Positions 12,701 through 22,740 of a stretch of DNA of 64,000 bases are shown in pieces. The position numbers were made by a program, and so were the translations under genes. Position 1 is the first letter of the stretch. The number at the start of each line of letters is the position of its first letter. Below the pieces are notes generated by a model. It did not search any database and was not told the origin of the DNA. It saw only the letters and a program-made list of their open reading frames with translations. The DNA comes from Leptasterias polaris (lineage: Eukaryota; Echinodermata; Asteroidea; Forcipulatida; Asteriidae), in assembly GCA_037783415.1 (NCBI GenBank), contig JAZGTN010000023.1:968501-1032500 (forward strand), given 5' to 3'.

Positions 12701-13666
12701 CGATTGATTTGGCCAGTGTACTTTGAATGAAGAACAGAAATTCTGATTGCATGGAAATCAGATGTGATTAATTTAAAACTAAACGTGAATTGGGTTTCAA
12801 ATTCTCCCTGATGTCCTTTTCTTCAATTTGCCTGACTTTATTTCTCGGTCCCTCTTTGAATCAATCATTAACTGGTCCTTCTTTAAAGGGAAGATGAAAC
12901 AATAACAGCCTTTAGTCTTATTCGTATTTTGTCAATTAATGATACCTATGCAGATTTAACTAGGGCCAGACTTGTCTATCTCAGCCTTGGGTTGATGCTG
13001 TAGACCTTTTGTATTGCAATGTCACAGCCAGAGTTATTGCCAACCGAGGTTGGAAAACTATGGGAAGCCATAAATGCAAAGCAAATACAGATACAATAGT
13101 TACACAAAAGTTCAAATATATAGGGCTGAAATTTTTTGATTCAAAGCAACCAATCATGTGATGTATCTTTTTCAGTTGAAAGTTTGCAGAAATGTTGAAT
13201 TTGGTCACAACATCACGATTGAATGTTTTGCAAACATTTGGCTGTCCGTGCCAACCAGTGTGGCTTGTTTATCAAAATAGAAAGGTCTATTATACTTGAA
13301 TGACGAACCAGAGTTCCTTCATGGACTCCTGTAACATTTTATTTTATCAACCCCAGATTCCTCCAAGATAATAATTTTGTTCATTTATTTTGTCTTTGAC
13401 AGTGCACCCCGTGTGGGCCTCAAAACAGCGGCCAGTGCGTCATGTTTGGTACCTGCTGCAGCTATGAATTAGGCGGGTGCTTTTTCCTGACAGAAGAGGC
13501 CCTTCCCTGTGTGACGTCAAAATCGTCATCACTATGTGAGCTGAGCGGATCGCCGTGCGGTGACGAAGGATACGGGAGGTGCGTTGCAGACTCCGTCTGT
13601 TGCCTGCCACAAGAGGGCTCTTGTCACATCAACGCAGATTGTGGCGGCAAGATGACTTTTCAATAG
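9727..13666 (+). CDS. NGFFYamide (NG peptide)-neurophysin precursor
   Basis: Three coding exons, 9727-9825, 11143-11499 and 13403-13666, all joined in phase 0, give a 239-residue secreted precursor. Exon 1 encodes a signal peptide (MTMGSRSLLVTIVITVV, then a small-residue cleavage region). Exon 2 encodes an acidic spacer and, at residues 122-139, two identical copies of NGFFYG separated and bounded by KR. The Gly is the amide donor, so the mature product is NGFFYamide twice. Exon 3 is entirely a neurophysin domain with 14 cysteines (CTPCGP start, TCC, VCC), the full complement of vasopressin/oxytocin-type precursors. NG peptides belong to the NPS/CCAP-related family and act through a G-protein-coupled receptor; in echinoderms they affect muscle. 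The start codon lies 52 bases after a good 3' splice site, so an upstream non-coding exon is likely. The NGFFY variant points to a sea star. Confidence 0.94.
10105..10510 (+). repeat. Higher-order tandem repeat in NG-peptide intron 1
   Basis: Seven monomers of roughly 60-68 bases, each holding CAAATCCTACTCATGT and GGTGTTACCTCAAACC. Three variant monomers (with doubled CTCAAACC, with TTACTAGAATG, and with CCTAGAATGTATC) occur in the same order twice, giving a higher-order period of about 193 bases (the first variant starts at 10117 and again at 10310). Confidence 0.9.
10718..10852 (+). repeat. 27-bp tandem repeat, 5 copies
   Basis: Five perfect copies of a 27-base C-rich unit beginning CCCAACTTCACAAACCCC, in intron 1 of the NG-peptide gene. 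Because 27 is divisible by three, all frames remain open (for example NFTNPTPIP repeated), but it lies inside an intron and has no start, signal or homology. Confidence 0.95.
11413..11460 (+). other. Two NGFFYamide mature-peptide copies with KR sites
   Basis: Codons 11413-11430 and 11437-11454 each encode NGFFYG and are each followed by a Lys-Arg dibasic site; a KR also precedes the first copy. Prohormone convertase cutting, basic-residue trimming and Gly-directed amidation would release two identical NGFFYamide pentapeptides. The copies differ at silent positions (TTC TTC TAC GGC versus TTC TTT TAT GGA), so the duplication is not recent. Confidence 0.95.
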
Positions 13667-16155
13667 GACGTGATACACTTATAATGTGGACTTTAAATCA
13701 TTTCTAAAGGATAGGAAAAGTTGGTTAAAACTTGTGGTTCGAAAAGGAATTTCAATTTGAGGTTTATTTGAGAAAAGGAACACGAAGAGTATTTTGACCT
13801 CAATGTGTAAAGTGAACGAGGGAAAGTTAAACAAAACTAGCGATTATTTATTTTTAGATCATTACGATTCAACCGGTTTTTCGTTCTTTACGATGGAAAA
13901 GGAATTGAAATCGTTTGATATATTTGAATGTACAAAGAGCGTTATTATAATGACTTTGTTTGTTTATCTTGCGACGTCCGATTATTCAGCAACCTCTGTG
14001 TAGCCAATAGTACAATGAACAAGTTACTCTCTGACTCGCCGACGAATTAAAATTGTTTTTAAAAACAAATAATAGAGAAACTAAAAACAAGTTGGGGAAA
14101 ACGTGTCTTGATATTTGACATTTAAGTAATAGTAATTGACCTAACAATCTAACTGTGACCGTTTTCCTCTCATATTTAATAAATAAACGAACCCCTTTTA
14201 ATTCAAAACGTTCTGATGGGTAGTTTTAAATAAATGTCAAAACAATATCCCATTTCGGCATTTTGGTAACAGGCAAACTACACGAATAAAAGATTATGGA
14301 CTAACAAAAGTCCATTGTTCTATTTATGATAAATTATCTGAGATTAATTAATTTGTAGACGGAGTTAAATGTTTTCAATTGTGGCCCCCAGAACAGAAAA
14401 ACTTTCTCCCACCTAGATTGTTTGAAATTCAATTGCAACAAGATTAATACTCTGGGGAAATCTGTTACAGATTACACATACAGTTTCAACTCATTAATTT
14501 AAATTAAAGTTTGAGTAAATCAGGGATGAGATTTGTCAGACTTTTGTCCGAATTCAGACTTTTTATGTCAGCCTGGTGAATACAAAAACCCTTACTTCTG
14601 TCCACATAAAAGAAAGACTTCCCTTTGATCTACTTCACTAGTGCTTAGGACACTGTTCCTAAAAGCCATTTGAATTCCAAGCCTTTCCTAGGGGTTACCA
14701 AAAGGTAGAAACGCCATCATTTCAAGATACATGTAGGCCCTACATCCTAATGTTTGGATCCAACATTTAGTTTTATACTTTTTTGCCAGCAATGACTCTC
14801 ATTGTAAGTTCAGAGAGTGCATGACGTTAATTCAGAATATAGATGTACCCCCCCCCCCCTTCCTCCAGTCAAATGAAGATGCACAAAAATTAGTGGTTTC
14901 TGTTATCGCAATATAAAAATACCACGTGAATAACTGAATCTAACTGCAGGTTAAACGACAAAGACAGTGTAATTGTTTAATTTTTTCATGTGGATATAAG
15001 TGTTTAATATCAAAATATTATAGCTTACCTACTTCTAGATTTTCCTAAAAGGTTATTTTAAGCTTTTGGCAGTAATTTATTATTTACTTTAAATGTAGGG
15101 TGTAGTGAATTCTCCCCCAAAGAATGTTGAAAAAGAGAAAATTAACAACAATTTACTAAAAGGTGTTCGTTTGTTTTAGGGGCTGTTTTTGACGTCACTG
15201 CGACATTCCTTTGTTCACCTTTGCTTTCGGTGATTACACCGTGCGAGACTACACAATGCGAGATAACACGAGAACATGGGCGATACTGCACTTTCTTATC
15301 TTTTATCATTAAATCGATTCGTAAGCGTATATCTGGAGTGAGCCTCAGATCCTCGCCTGAGATTTAGTCTGATTTATAAGGAAATACTAAAAGATGCATA
15401 TTTGCAGTGAGACATGCGCACATGAGACTGATTTGTTATCGCTAGACCATGAGGAGTTGTTTCCCGCTTAAACTAGATGCTTCATGCAAGCACATTCAAG
15501 AACAACTCACAACACATTTGTTTAAATATACTATTACTTACCAAACTTAAAAGAAAAACTGCCAGACATCCATGAAAAAGTCCGATCATCAAGGATTATT
15601 AAACAATAATACTAAAAAACGGTGTTGGGATTATGTACCCATTGTAGGTAGCAGTGAAGAGAATGTTTATCATTATTGCTTTCCATCACCGTGTACCAAA
15701 ACGGTTACCTCCAAATTTAATGACTGTATATAGGGAGACTGTAGTCTAGTTATGTTGTGCTTTTGGGGTTATTATAGCCTCGTTTCAATGTATACATGCC
15801 AGCTGTTTTGTTTATTGTCTTTGTGTAAAAACAATTAAAATGCAGTTCTTTAAATTGAATGCTGATGTTATTTTTTCTGGAAGATCTTAAAGATGAATAA
15901 AGTGGTTGGACGCTGGTCCCCGGCGTCGTGCCAATGTACAGTGCATTATTTGTCTTATTGAGTGGTTATCTGTCGTCTCCATCCGAGTACACTATACGTA
16001 AATGTGGTATGGAATATTAAAATAAACGCTTGTTTAGAGGTTGTTTTTGTGTATTTTATTTGACTGCAATTATTTCTTATTATCTCACCAACCACCATTG
16101 TGTTTTATGCAATACCCAAAATTACGTTCATACAATAAATCTTTGTTTAGAGTGC
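13667..16155. other. 3' flank of the NG-peptide gene; no further gene
   Basis: Presumably contains the 3' untranslated region; candidate AATAAA signals lie near 14179, 15894 and 16020 and I cannot choose between them. The rest is AT-rich and carries no supported exon or clear tandem repeat. A short poly-C run is at 14850-14860. Confidence 0.5.
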
Positions 16156-16161
16156 CAGGGC

Positions 16162-16267
16162 GCAGTGGCGTCAAACATTTTCATCTGGGTGTGGGGGCAA
16201 TGCCCTAATTAGAGGTGGGTATTTAATGCATCGAACCCGGCCCCGCCCCATCTGGTTACGCCACTGC
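16162..16267. mobile_element. Short MITE with GCAGTGGCGT termini
   Basis: A 106-base segment opens with GCAGTGGCGTCAAAC and closes with the inverted version GGTTACGCCACTGC. The terminal wording is the same as the ends of the much larger element starting at 16702, so this is probably a short internally deleted relative. Confidence 0.7.
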
Positions 16268-16815
16268 CAGAGCAGTCTCTAAACTGATGTAACTTTGGCT
16301 TGTGTAAACGCCCCATTGCTTGTTTGTCAACAGTTTTATTTTCGTTTGCCTCTCGAATGATAATGGTTTAAACACAATGTTGTGTAACTTCTCAATGTAC
16401 TTTATAAATACGAAAATAAAAGTTGCATTGCATAAAACTGAGTTTACACAACGATGTTTTAGGGGCTTTCCCTTATCAAGGCGAGACGACCCTGATTCTA
16501 GTTCAATGTGTTTGTGGTGCATGACGTAAATAATCTGTATTCATTATGAAGACGATGTTCATTGTGATTTGCTCACAAGGTGGGAGGACCAAGCTTGGGA
16601 ATGGAGCGTTTCGCTCAGTTTCCAACAAATTGTAACGATCACAGTGATGGACATAGTAAGAGATAAACATAGTGGTGTATAAGGGGGCACGGGTGGGGGG
16701 GCAGTGGCGTAACTAGGGGGGGGGCACGTGCCCCCCCCCCCCCCCCCCCCCCCAATTGATGTCAGTGCCCCCCCGGGTGCCCCCCCCCCTCATTTGAAAT
16801 CTGAACCTTGAGACT

Positions 16816-17751
16816 ATAATAATTACCAGAATATAAAATGTTAAGTTATATAAACTTTTATGGAGCACTGGTGGCGTATAACTCAATGTTTCAAACTATT
16901 TTTCTATTTACACATATTTGTTGTTTACGGAAGCGTATATGACCATCTTATTACTGCGTTACCGAGATAATTTATCATTGAAACACAGAATCATACACTA
17001 GTTATTACGGTTTTCAAAGTTATATTTGTCAGAAACACAGAATTCAAAGATAACATATGTAAGAAATACAGAAATCAATGATAACATATCTTGGAAATAT
17101 GGAAATCGAAGATAATGTATATTTGGAAATATTGAAAACAATGATAACATATCTTGGAAATACGGAATTAAATGATAACATACACTGTAAAAATAATGGG
17201 CAAAAATTTACCCAATTTTTTACCCAACGTTGCTTAAACTATCAACATGCCCATCTTTTAAGTACTTTTTTCCCCATCTCAGAATAATAATTACCAGAAT
17301 ATAAAATGTTAAGTTATATAAACTTTTATGGAGCACTGGTGGCGTATAACTCAATGTTTCAAACTATTTTTCTATTTACACATATTTGTTGTTTACGGAA
17401 GCGTATATGACCATCTTATTACTGCGATACCGAGATAATTTATCATTGAAACACAGAATCATACACTAGTTATTACGGTTTTCAAAGTTATATTTGTCAG
17501 AAACACAGAATTCAAAGATAACATATGTAAGAAATACAGAAATCAATGATAACATATCTTGGAAATATGGAAATCGAAGATAATGTATATTTGGAAATAT
17601 TGAAAACAATGATAACATATCTTGGAAATACGGAATTAAATGATAACATACACTGTAAAAATAATGGGCAAAAATTTACCCAATTTTTTACCCAACGTTG
17701 CTTAAACTATCAACATGCCCATCTTTTAAGTACTTTTTTCCCCATCTCAGT
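16816..17751 (+). repeat. 468-bp direct tandem duplication
   Basis: Bases 16816-17283 are repeated immediately at 17284-17751 with period 468. I saw only one difference on reading (GCGTTACCG versus GCGATACCG). The short frame starting MITYLGNMEIEDNVYLE occurs in both copies. The duplication is very recent or reflects two haplotypes collapsed in assembly. Confidence 0.93.
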
Positions 17752-19148
17752 TGGGCACTCTGATTGCCAAATAATTGGGTAATATTTCCTCATCAATAGT
17801 TGGGTATATTTTAGTAGCCAACAGTTGGGTAATTTTTTGTTTACCCATTTTCTGGGTATTTAATAAATTATCAATTACACTGTAAACAAATTGGGTAAAA
17901 TAATGCCCAACTTTTTACCCAATTAAGGGCGAATAGTCAACTCATCCAACTTTTGGGCAAAATATTACCCATTCACATTGGGCACACTTTTTGCCAACCG
18001 TTGGTTAAAATTAAACCAAATATTATTTAACCCTTTGATTCACAGTTCCTCCTGTGATACGTCGTAAAACCAGGCATAGAAACGATCTTTTCCACAATGG
18101 CAAACGGTGGCGAGCTGTGACCTTGGCGTCTCTCTATGAAAAACGTGAGGGTGCCCAGTGGTTTGTAGATGTCTTGGAAGGTTAGTTTTTAACTAATCAA
18201 AGTTTGTTTCCAGTTCAGTTGTTGTACACAGTCGTGACAGTTGCAGCGCAAGCAATGCAGTGATAGTTCCATGCATGTATTGTCATACATGTACATGTAC
18301 TACACACACATACACACACCCTTACAGATCCGGTTTGTGGGGTACTGCTATTGTTGTTCTATTATTCCCTTTTCTGAAGAATTCCCTTGTGGGGTCCAAT
18401 TGTTCCTATTGAAATGACCTTGTGGGGTCCATTGTTCCATTGTTGTCAGGACCCCACAAGTGCCAATCCGTGCGAACAACACAACATACACGCATATATG
18501 CCACGGGCCGCGGCGTTGCACATAATGGCAGGATAAAACTGAAAATAATTCAACGGTAGTGTCACTGTGTTGCTTGCTCTGCAACTGTCACGACGACTAT
18601 GTACGACTGAATAGGAAACACAACTTCATTTTTAGTTAAAAACTAACCTTCAATGTGGATCTATAACCACTGGGCAACCCCGCTCGTTTAAGAGAGACGA
18701 CACAGTCACAGCCACTCCTCCACTCGCCATGTTGGAAAATATCGGTTTTTATGCTTTTAATGCACACACATGGCGTTTGGCGGGAACAATGCCCAACTTT
18801 GGGGTAAAATGTGCCCAGTTCTTGGACAACTCTTTGATCGTAGTGCGCATGATCGGACGATTTTGCCCAACTAATGTGCATAATTTTAACCAACAATCGA
18901 GATTAATTTAAATTACCAAAAAGTTGCCCAATACATAAGCAAAAGTGTAACCAACAATTATGATGAATTCAGATTACGAAATATTTGCCCAACACTTGCC
19001 CAACTTTTGTTCCGCTTCTTATACAAAAAATGGGCAAACAAAATGTTTGCCCAACAACACCAATTATTGCTTTCGTTGGGCAATTGTCGACCAATAATTG
19101 TGGATGTTACTTTGCCCAACAAATGATTTGACCAACGTTTTTGCAGTG
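17651..19148. mobile_element. Foldback element with CACTG termini nested in the larger element
   Basis: Starts CACTGTAAAAATAATGGGC and ends GACCAACGTTTTTGCAGTG, flanked on both sides by TA, inside the GATAACATA repeats of the host element. Both ends contain multiple TTGGGTAAA/TTGCCCAAC words in opposite orientation. Further in, 18150-18200 (GCCCAGTGGTT ... GGTTAGTTTTTAAC) is matched inversely by 18625-18690. A second CACTGTAAA terminus at 17879 suggests a duplicated end. No transposase frame was seen. Confidence 0.7.
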
Positions 19149-19296
19149 TACACTGAAAATACGGAATTAAATGATAACACATACTGGAAATACGGAATTC
19201 AATGATAACATTTCTGGGAAACTAATACGGAAATACATGAAATTGTACTGATTCAAGGCCTTGTAAATTTTGATGTCCCCCCCCCCCCCCCCCCCA

Positions 19297-19575
19297 TGGT
19301 GCCGTTTGTCAATAAATTGTTTATAAACCATGTTTTAAGGTGCTTAAGAAATTAATGTTCATGGTTTACAAATCATGGTTTATAAACCATGTTTTAAGAT
19401 GAATTCAATTTTCATGGTTTATTAACCATAATTTATAAGCTTTGATTGTATATTCATGGTATGTAAACCACAAATAAATTGACAGCGATTTCTATGGTTT
19501 ACATCAAATTGTAACAAACCATGGTAGAAACATGTCAAAAAATCGCTAAACAATTAATTGTCAAACGGCGCCCCA
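19297..19575. mobile_element. MITE with inverted termini, rich in ATGGTTTA words
   Basis: About 279 bases bounded by TGGTGCCGTTTGTCAATAAA on the left and the inverse AATTGTCAAACGGCGCCCCA on the right. The inside carries several copies of CATGGTTTATAAACCATG-like palindromes. It is inserted beside a poly-C run within the composite element. Confidence 0.75.
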
Positions 19576-20877
19576 TACCCCCTTGAGCCAACATGGGATG
19601 TCAGTTTGCCTGTATATGATAATAAATAGGTAATGTCTAGGTACATATCTCTTAAAATCCAATAGCATTAAGGAGTATTTCGGGCGATTTCAATACTGGA
19701 CCCATTATTTCCACCCCTTTCCAAAATATGTTATCTTCGATTTCCGTATTTCCCAGAAATGTTATCATTGAATTCCGTACTTCCAAGATATGTAATCTTA
19801 GAGTTCCATATTTCCAAGATATGTTATCATTGAATTTCGTATTTCCAAGATATGCCATCATTGATTTCAATACTTCTAAGATACCTTATCTTCGATTTCC
19901 ATATTTTCAAGATATGTTATCATTGATTTATGTTTTTTAAAGATATGTTATCTTTGAATTCTGTGTTTTTGACAAATTTAACTCTGAAAAACGTAATAAA
20001 TAGTGTATGATTCTGTGTTTCAATGATAAATTATCTCGGTAACGCAGTAAAATGATGGTCATATACGCTTCCGTAGTTGTTCCTTTGCAATGGACAGTTG
20101 TTATTTTTACCGGTAAATCACGTCCGCAAATTGTATGATGACTCATCGCCCGCGCGCGCCCCATTTTGCCACAGTCTGCCACGTTAAATACGGCACATGA
20201 AGCTACACGACGTGCTGGGTGCCGTTGCACTTATCGTAAGTACATGATGAAAAGCCATAGAAAACTCTTGAGCTGTGAGAGCATTGATCTAAAATATCTG
20301 CTTCATTTGAGACATTACTTTGTTCTTCAGTGTATAGGGTATATTAAATAGTTTGTCATTATGTAAAAATCGAATTGTGGGGGGGGGGGGGGGGGGGGGC
20401 GGATGGGTCAAAACAATTTCGAAAAAAGATCAAAGTTGTTAACATTGATTAGGCCTACTATGGCCCCAAGTGTGTAATAAATAAATACTAGTGCCAGTCC
20501 TCAAATACATAAATCCCCATAAAAAAGGTCTCGCAATCCCTTATTAATAGTTATGATTTATTTCTACACATTCAAACAGTAACTGCATGGTTCTAAATGT
20601 GCAAAAAAGAAGAGAGAACAAAATAACGAAAAAATAAAAATAAATCTTAAACGAAGCGCTGAAAAAGAGCATAGAAACAACATTGTGCAAATTGACCACA
20701 TTCCCTTTGGTTTAATTGAGGGGCTGTTTGGAACCCGCCATTGCGTAGATTAAGATCCAGTTTTTAAAAAGTGCAAAGGAATGTAGGCCCTATAGTTGAT
20801 TTGCCAGCAGTGCCCCCCTAGAAAAAATTGTGCCACCCCTTGTGCCCCCCTAAAAATTTACCTTAGTTACGCCGCTG

Positions 20878-21170
20878 GTGGGGGGGGGGGGGGGGGTTGC
20901 ACAAAACAAAAATACCAGAGTAAAATGCTACGTTTTATAAGCTGTAATGTGACAGTTTCAATGTATTTTTTCATTTACACGCAGAATGTATTTGTTTTTA
21001 CACTTCAGATTATTTTAACAGTAAAAGGCTTAAAAACAAGGGCCCTGAAAAGGGAAACTACAGTTAATTGGCCCGAAGTGCCCCCCCCCCACCCCCGTCC
21101 CCCACCCCAGAAAAAATAGTGCGCCCCTTGTGCCCCGTAAAATGTTACCCTAGTTTCGGCGCTCGATAAA
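20878..21170. mobile_element. Second partial copy of the GCAGTGGCGTAAC element
   Basis: After a poly-G run, 20920-21000 resembles the left arm at 16825-16920 (AATACCAGAGTAAAATGCTACG versus AATTACCAGAATATAAAATG, then CATTTACAC). The right part, 21080-21165, resembles 20805-20877 (GAAAAAATAGTGCGCCCCTTG, then GTTACCCTAGTTTCGGCGC). It appears to be a shorter neighbour copy joined tail-to-head. Confidence 0.6.
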
Positions 21171-21785
21171 CATTGAGAAAGGGATTAGTCTTTAGTCATC
21201 CATGGTTTAATTTGAGGAACATTTAGTATTACCCCTTAAATCTGACAAACTCCATCCGAAGTGTTTTTGAAGTGGGAAGCATTTTCTCTAAAGTCTCTGT
21301 CACGGCTGTTTTGAAACAGAACAGTCGATTGTTCCATTCATGCTCTGAGATTATAGAAGACTTCAAATCCGACTCGTTCATGGGGAGTGTGTAATTAGTA
21401 GGAACAAAGAACCGGCAATTTACTGCGTCAGGCTCACAGACAACTGCTAGAAGATCGTGTTTCAAATAAACGGAACTTTTTTTTGCTGGGAGAGGGGGTG
21501 GGGCGGGGGGTGGGGGGTTGTCGGTGCAAGTGTGTTCTTTTTTACAACACTCACCACATTAAACTCATTCACTCAACAGAGGGCCTTGGCATGTGGAATG
21601 ATGTGCCCTGATTCCTATGGTGGGTATACCTTTGGTTATTGCTCCAAAAATGAATGGCCCTAAAACTTGATTTGGTAAGGAGCAGTGAAGAGCTGCTGAT
21701 ATATTAAACGTTGTTAGAAACGACAACCTTTGAAGTAATGTAGTTTTAGAGAAAGATGTAAACTTTCACCTTAACATTATTTAAT
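21171..21785. other. No gene recognised
   Basis: Unique-looking sequence with a G-rich stretch near 21493-21520 and no supported exon. Confidence 0.5.
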
Positions 21786-22020
21786 CTGAGAAAGGCTTTA
21801 TGAATTGAAGCCTTTCTCAGGCATCTAAAAGCACACAATTCTATGCAACAAGGGTAGTAGTTTTATTCCTTATTATTTTCTTGCAAGTTTGGTGACCGAA
21901 TTGAGCCCAAATTTTTCACAGGTTTGTTATTTCATGCATATGTTGGGATACACCATGGATTCCTACCTCCATGGATAGTGAGGATATTTGGCTTTGACAA
22001 TTACCAAAAGTACTCTGCCT
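21786..22020 (+). repeat. Interspersed repeat with terminal hairpin
   Basis: Begins with a 13-base perfect stem, CTGAGAAAGGCTT and AAGCCTTTCTCAG, around a 9-base loop, then continues with the block shared with the window start (1-200). A third hairpin-only remnant lies at 49937-49970. It looks like a non-autonomous element family with a self-complementary end. Confidence 0.75.
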
Positions 22021-22740
22021 TTAACTCATATTTATTTGTGGTTTATTACCAAATTATTTATTGACACAATTGTTTTGTTTGTGGTGGAAGAAATGTGCCA
22101 TCAGAAGAAATAGTCGAGATGCATTCCTGGTCGATTTTGAACTTTAAAATACAAAACGTTACAATCATATCGACTAAAATCTCTTTTCCCCTATATTCAA
22201 TGTGGGTTGACACCTATGGTGTGAGCTCTCATACCGTGGAATGCCTTGTTTTTATTCTTCTGCCCATTTTCATCTCGGTAAAAACGTGGCAAAGAAATTA
22301 AATTTAAGTTAAAACTGAGTGCGCACCTTTTACTGAATGGTGAGTAAAAAGCGAATCAGCGGTGATTAAGACCAGGTGTGACGTAGTAATGGTTACGTGA
22401 TCGTAGACGAGCGGTTTGAGTAGGAATACAGTATGAATACTGACAATTCTCTTCGTCTGTGATTGTCGGTACGTCCTCAGTAAGGTGAGGTATCGGACAA
22501 GATGCAATTAAGACGAAACGACTATTTTCAGAAGTTTATTTTGGATGACACTTTGCGGGCTATTGCTGCTGCATATTAAAGGCTACCCGATGTATGCTAA
22601 TGTATTAAGAAATAAAAAGACAGTGTCATGTGACGTAACCGGGGGGGGGGGGGGGGTCTCTCAGAACCCCACCCCGTGTTATATCTTTTCGTATTTGAGA
22701 TATACGAAAATACACAAATAAATTGTTAGGTGAAAATGTC
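22021..22740. other. No gene recognised
   Basis: Sequence without supported exons. A poly-G run lies at 22641-22656. Confidence 0.5.

Larger units (their letters stand above)
16702..20877. mobile_element. Composite inverted-repeat DNA element, GCAGTGGCGTAAC family
   Basis: The left end reads CAGTGGCGTAACTAGG followed by G/C runs; the right end is its inverse, CCTTAGTTACGCCGCTG. Inside, the left arm (16900-17180) and right arm (about 20075-19700, inverted) share a block around CGGAAGCGTATATGACCATC, then ATTTATCATTGAAACACAGAATC, then irregular repeats of GATAACATATCTTGGAAATA. The element therefore folds back on itself over several hundred bases. No transposase frame is visible, so it is non-autonomous. 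Its left arm has been tandemly duplicated and two further elements sit inside it. The outer boundaries abut G/C runs, so no target duplication can be read. Confidence 0.75.

Noticed and set aside
17546..17782. Duplicated coding frame MITYLGNMEIEDN
   Set aside because: Same-frame copies arise from the 468-bp duplication of repeat-arm sequence built from GATAACATATCTTGG words, not from a protein family.
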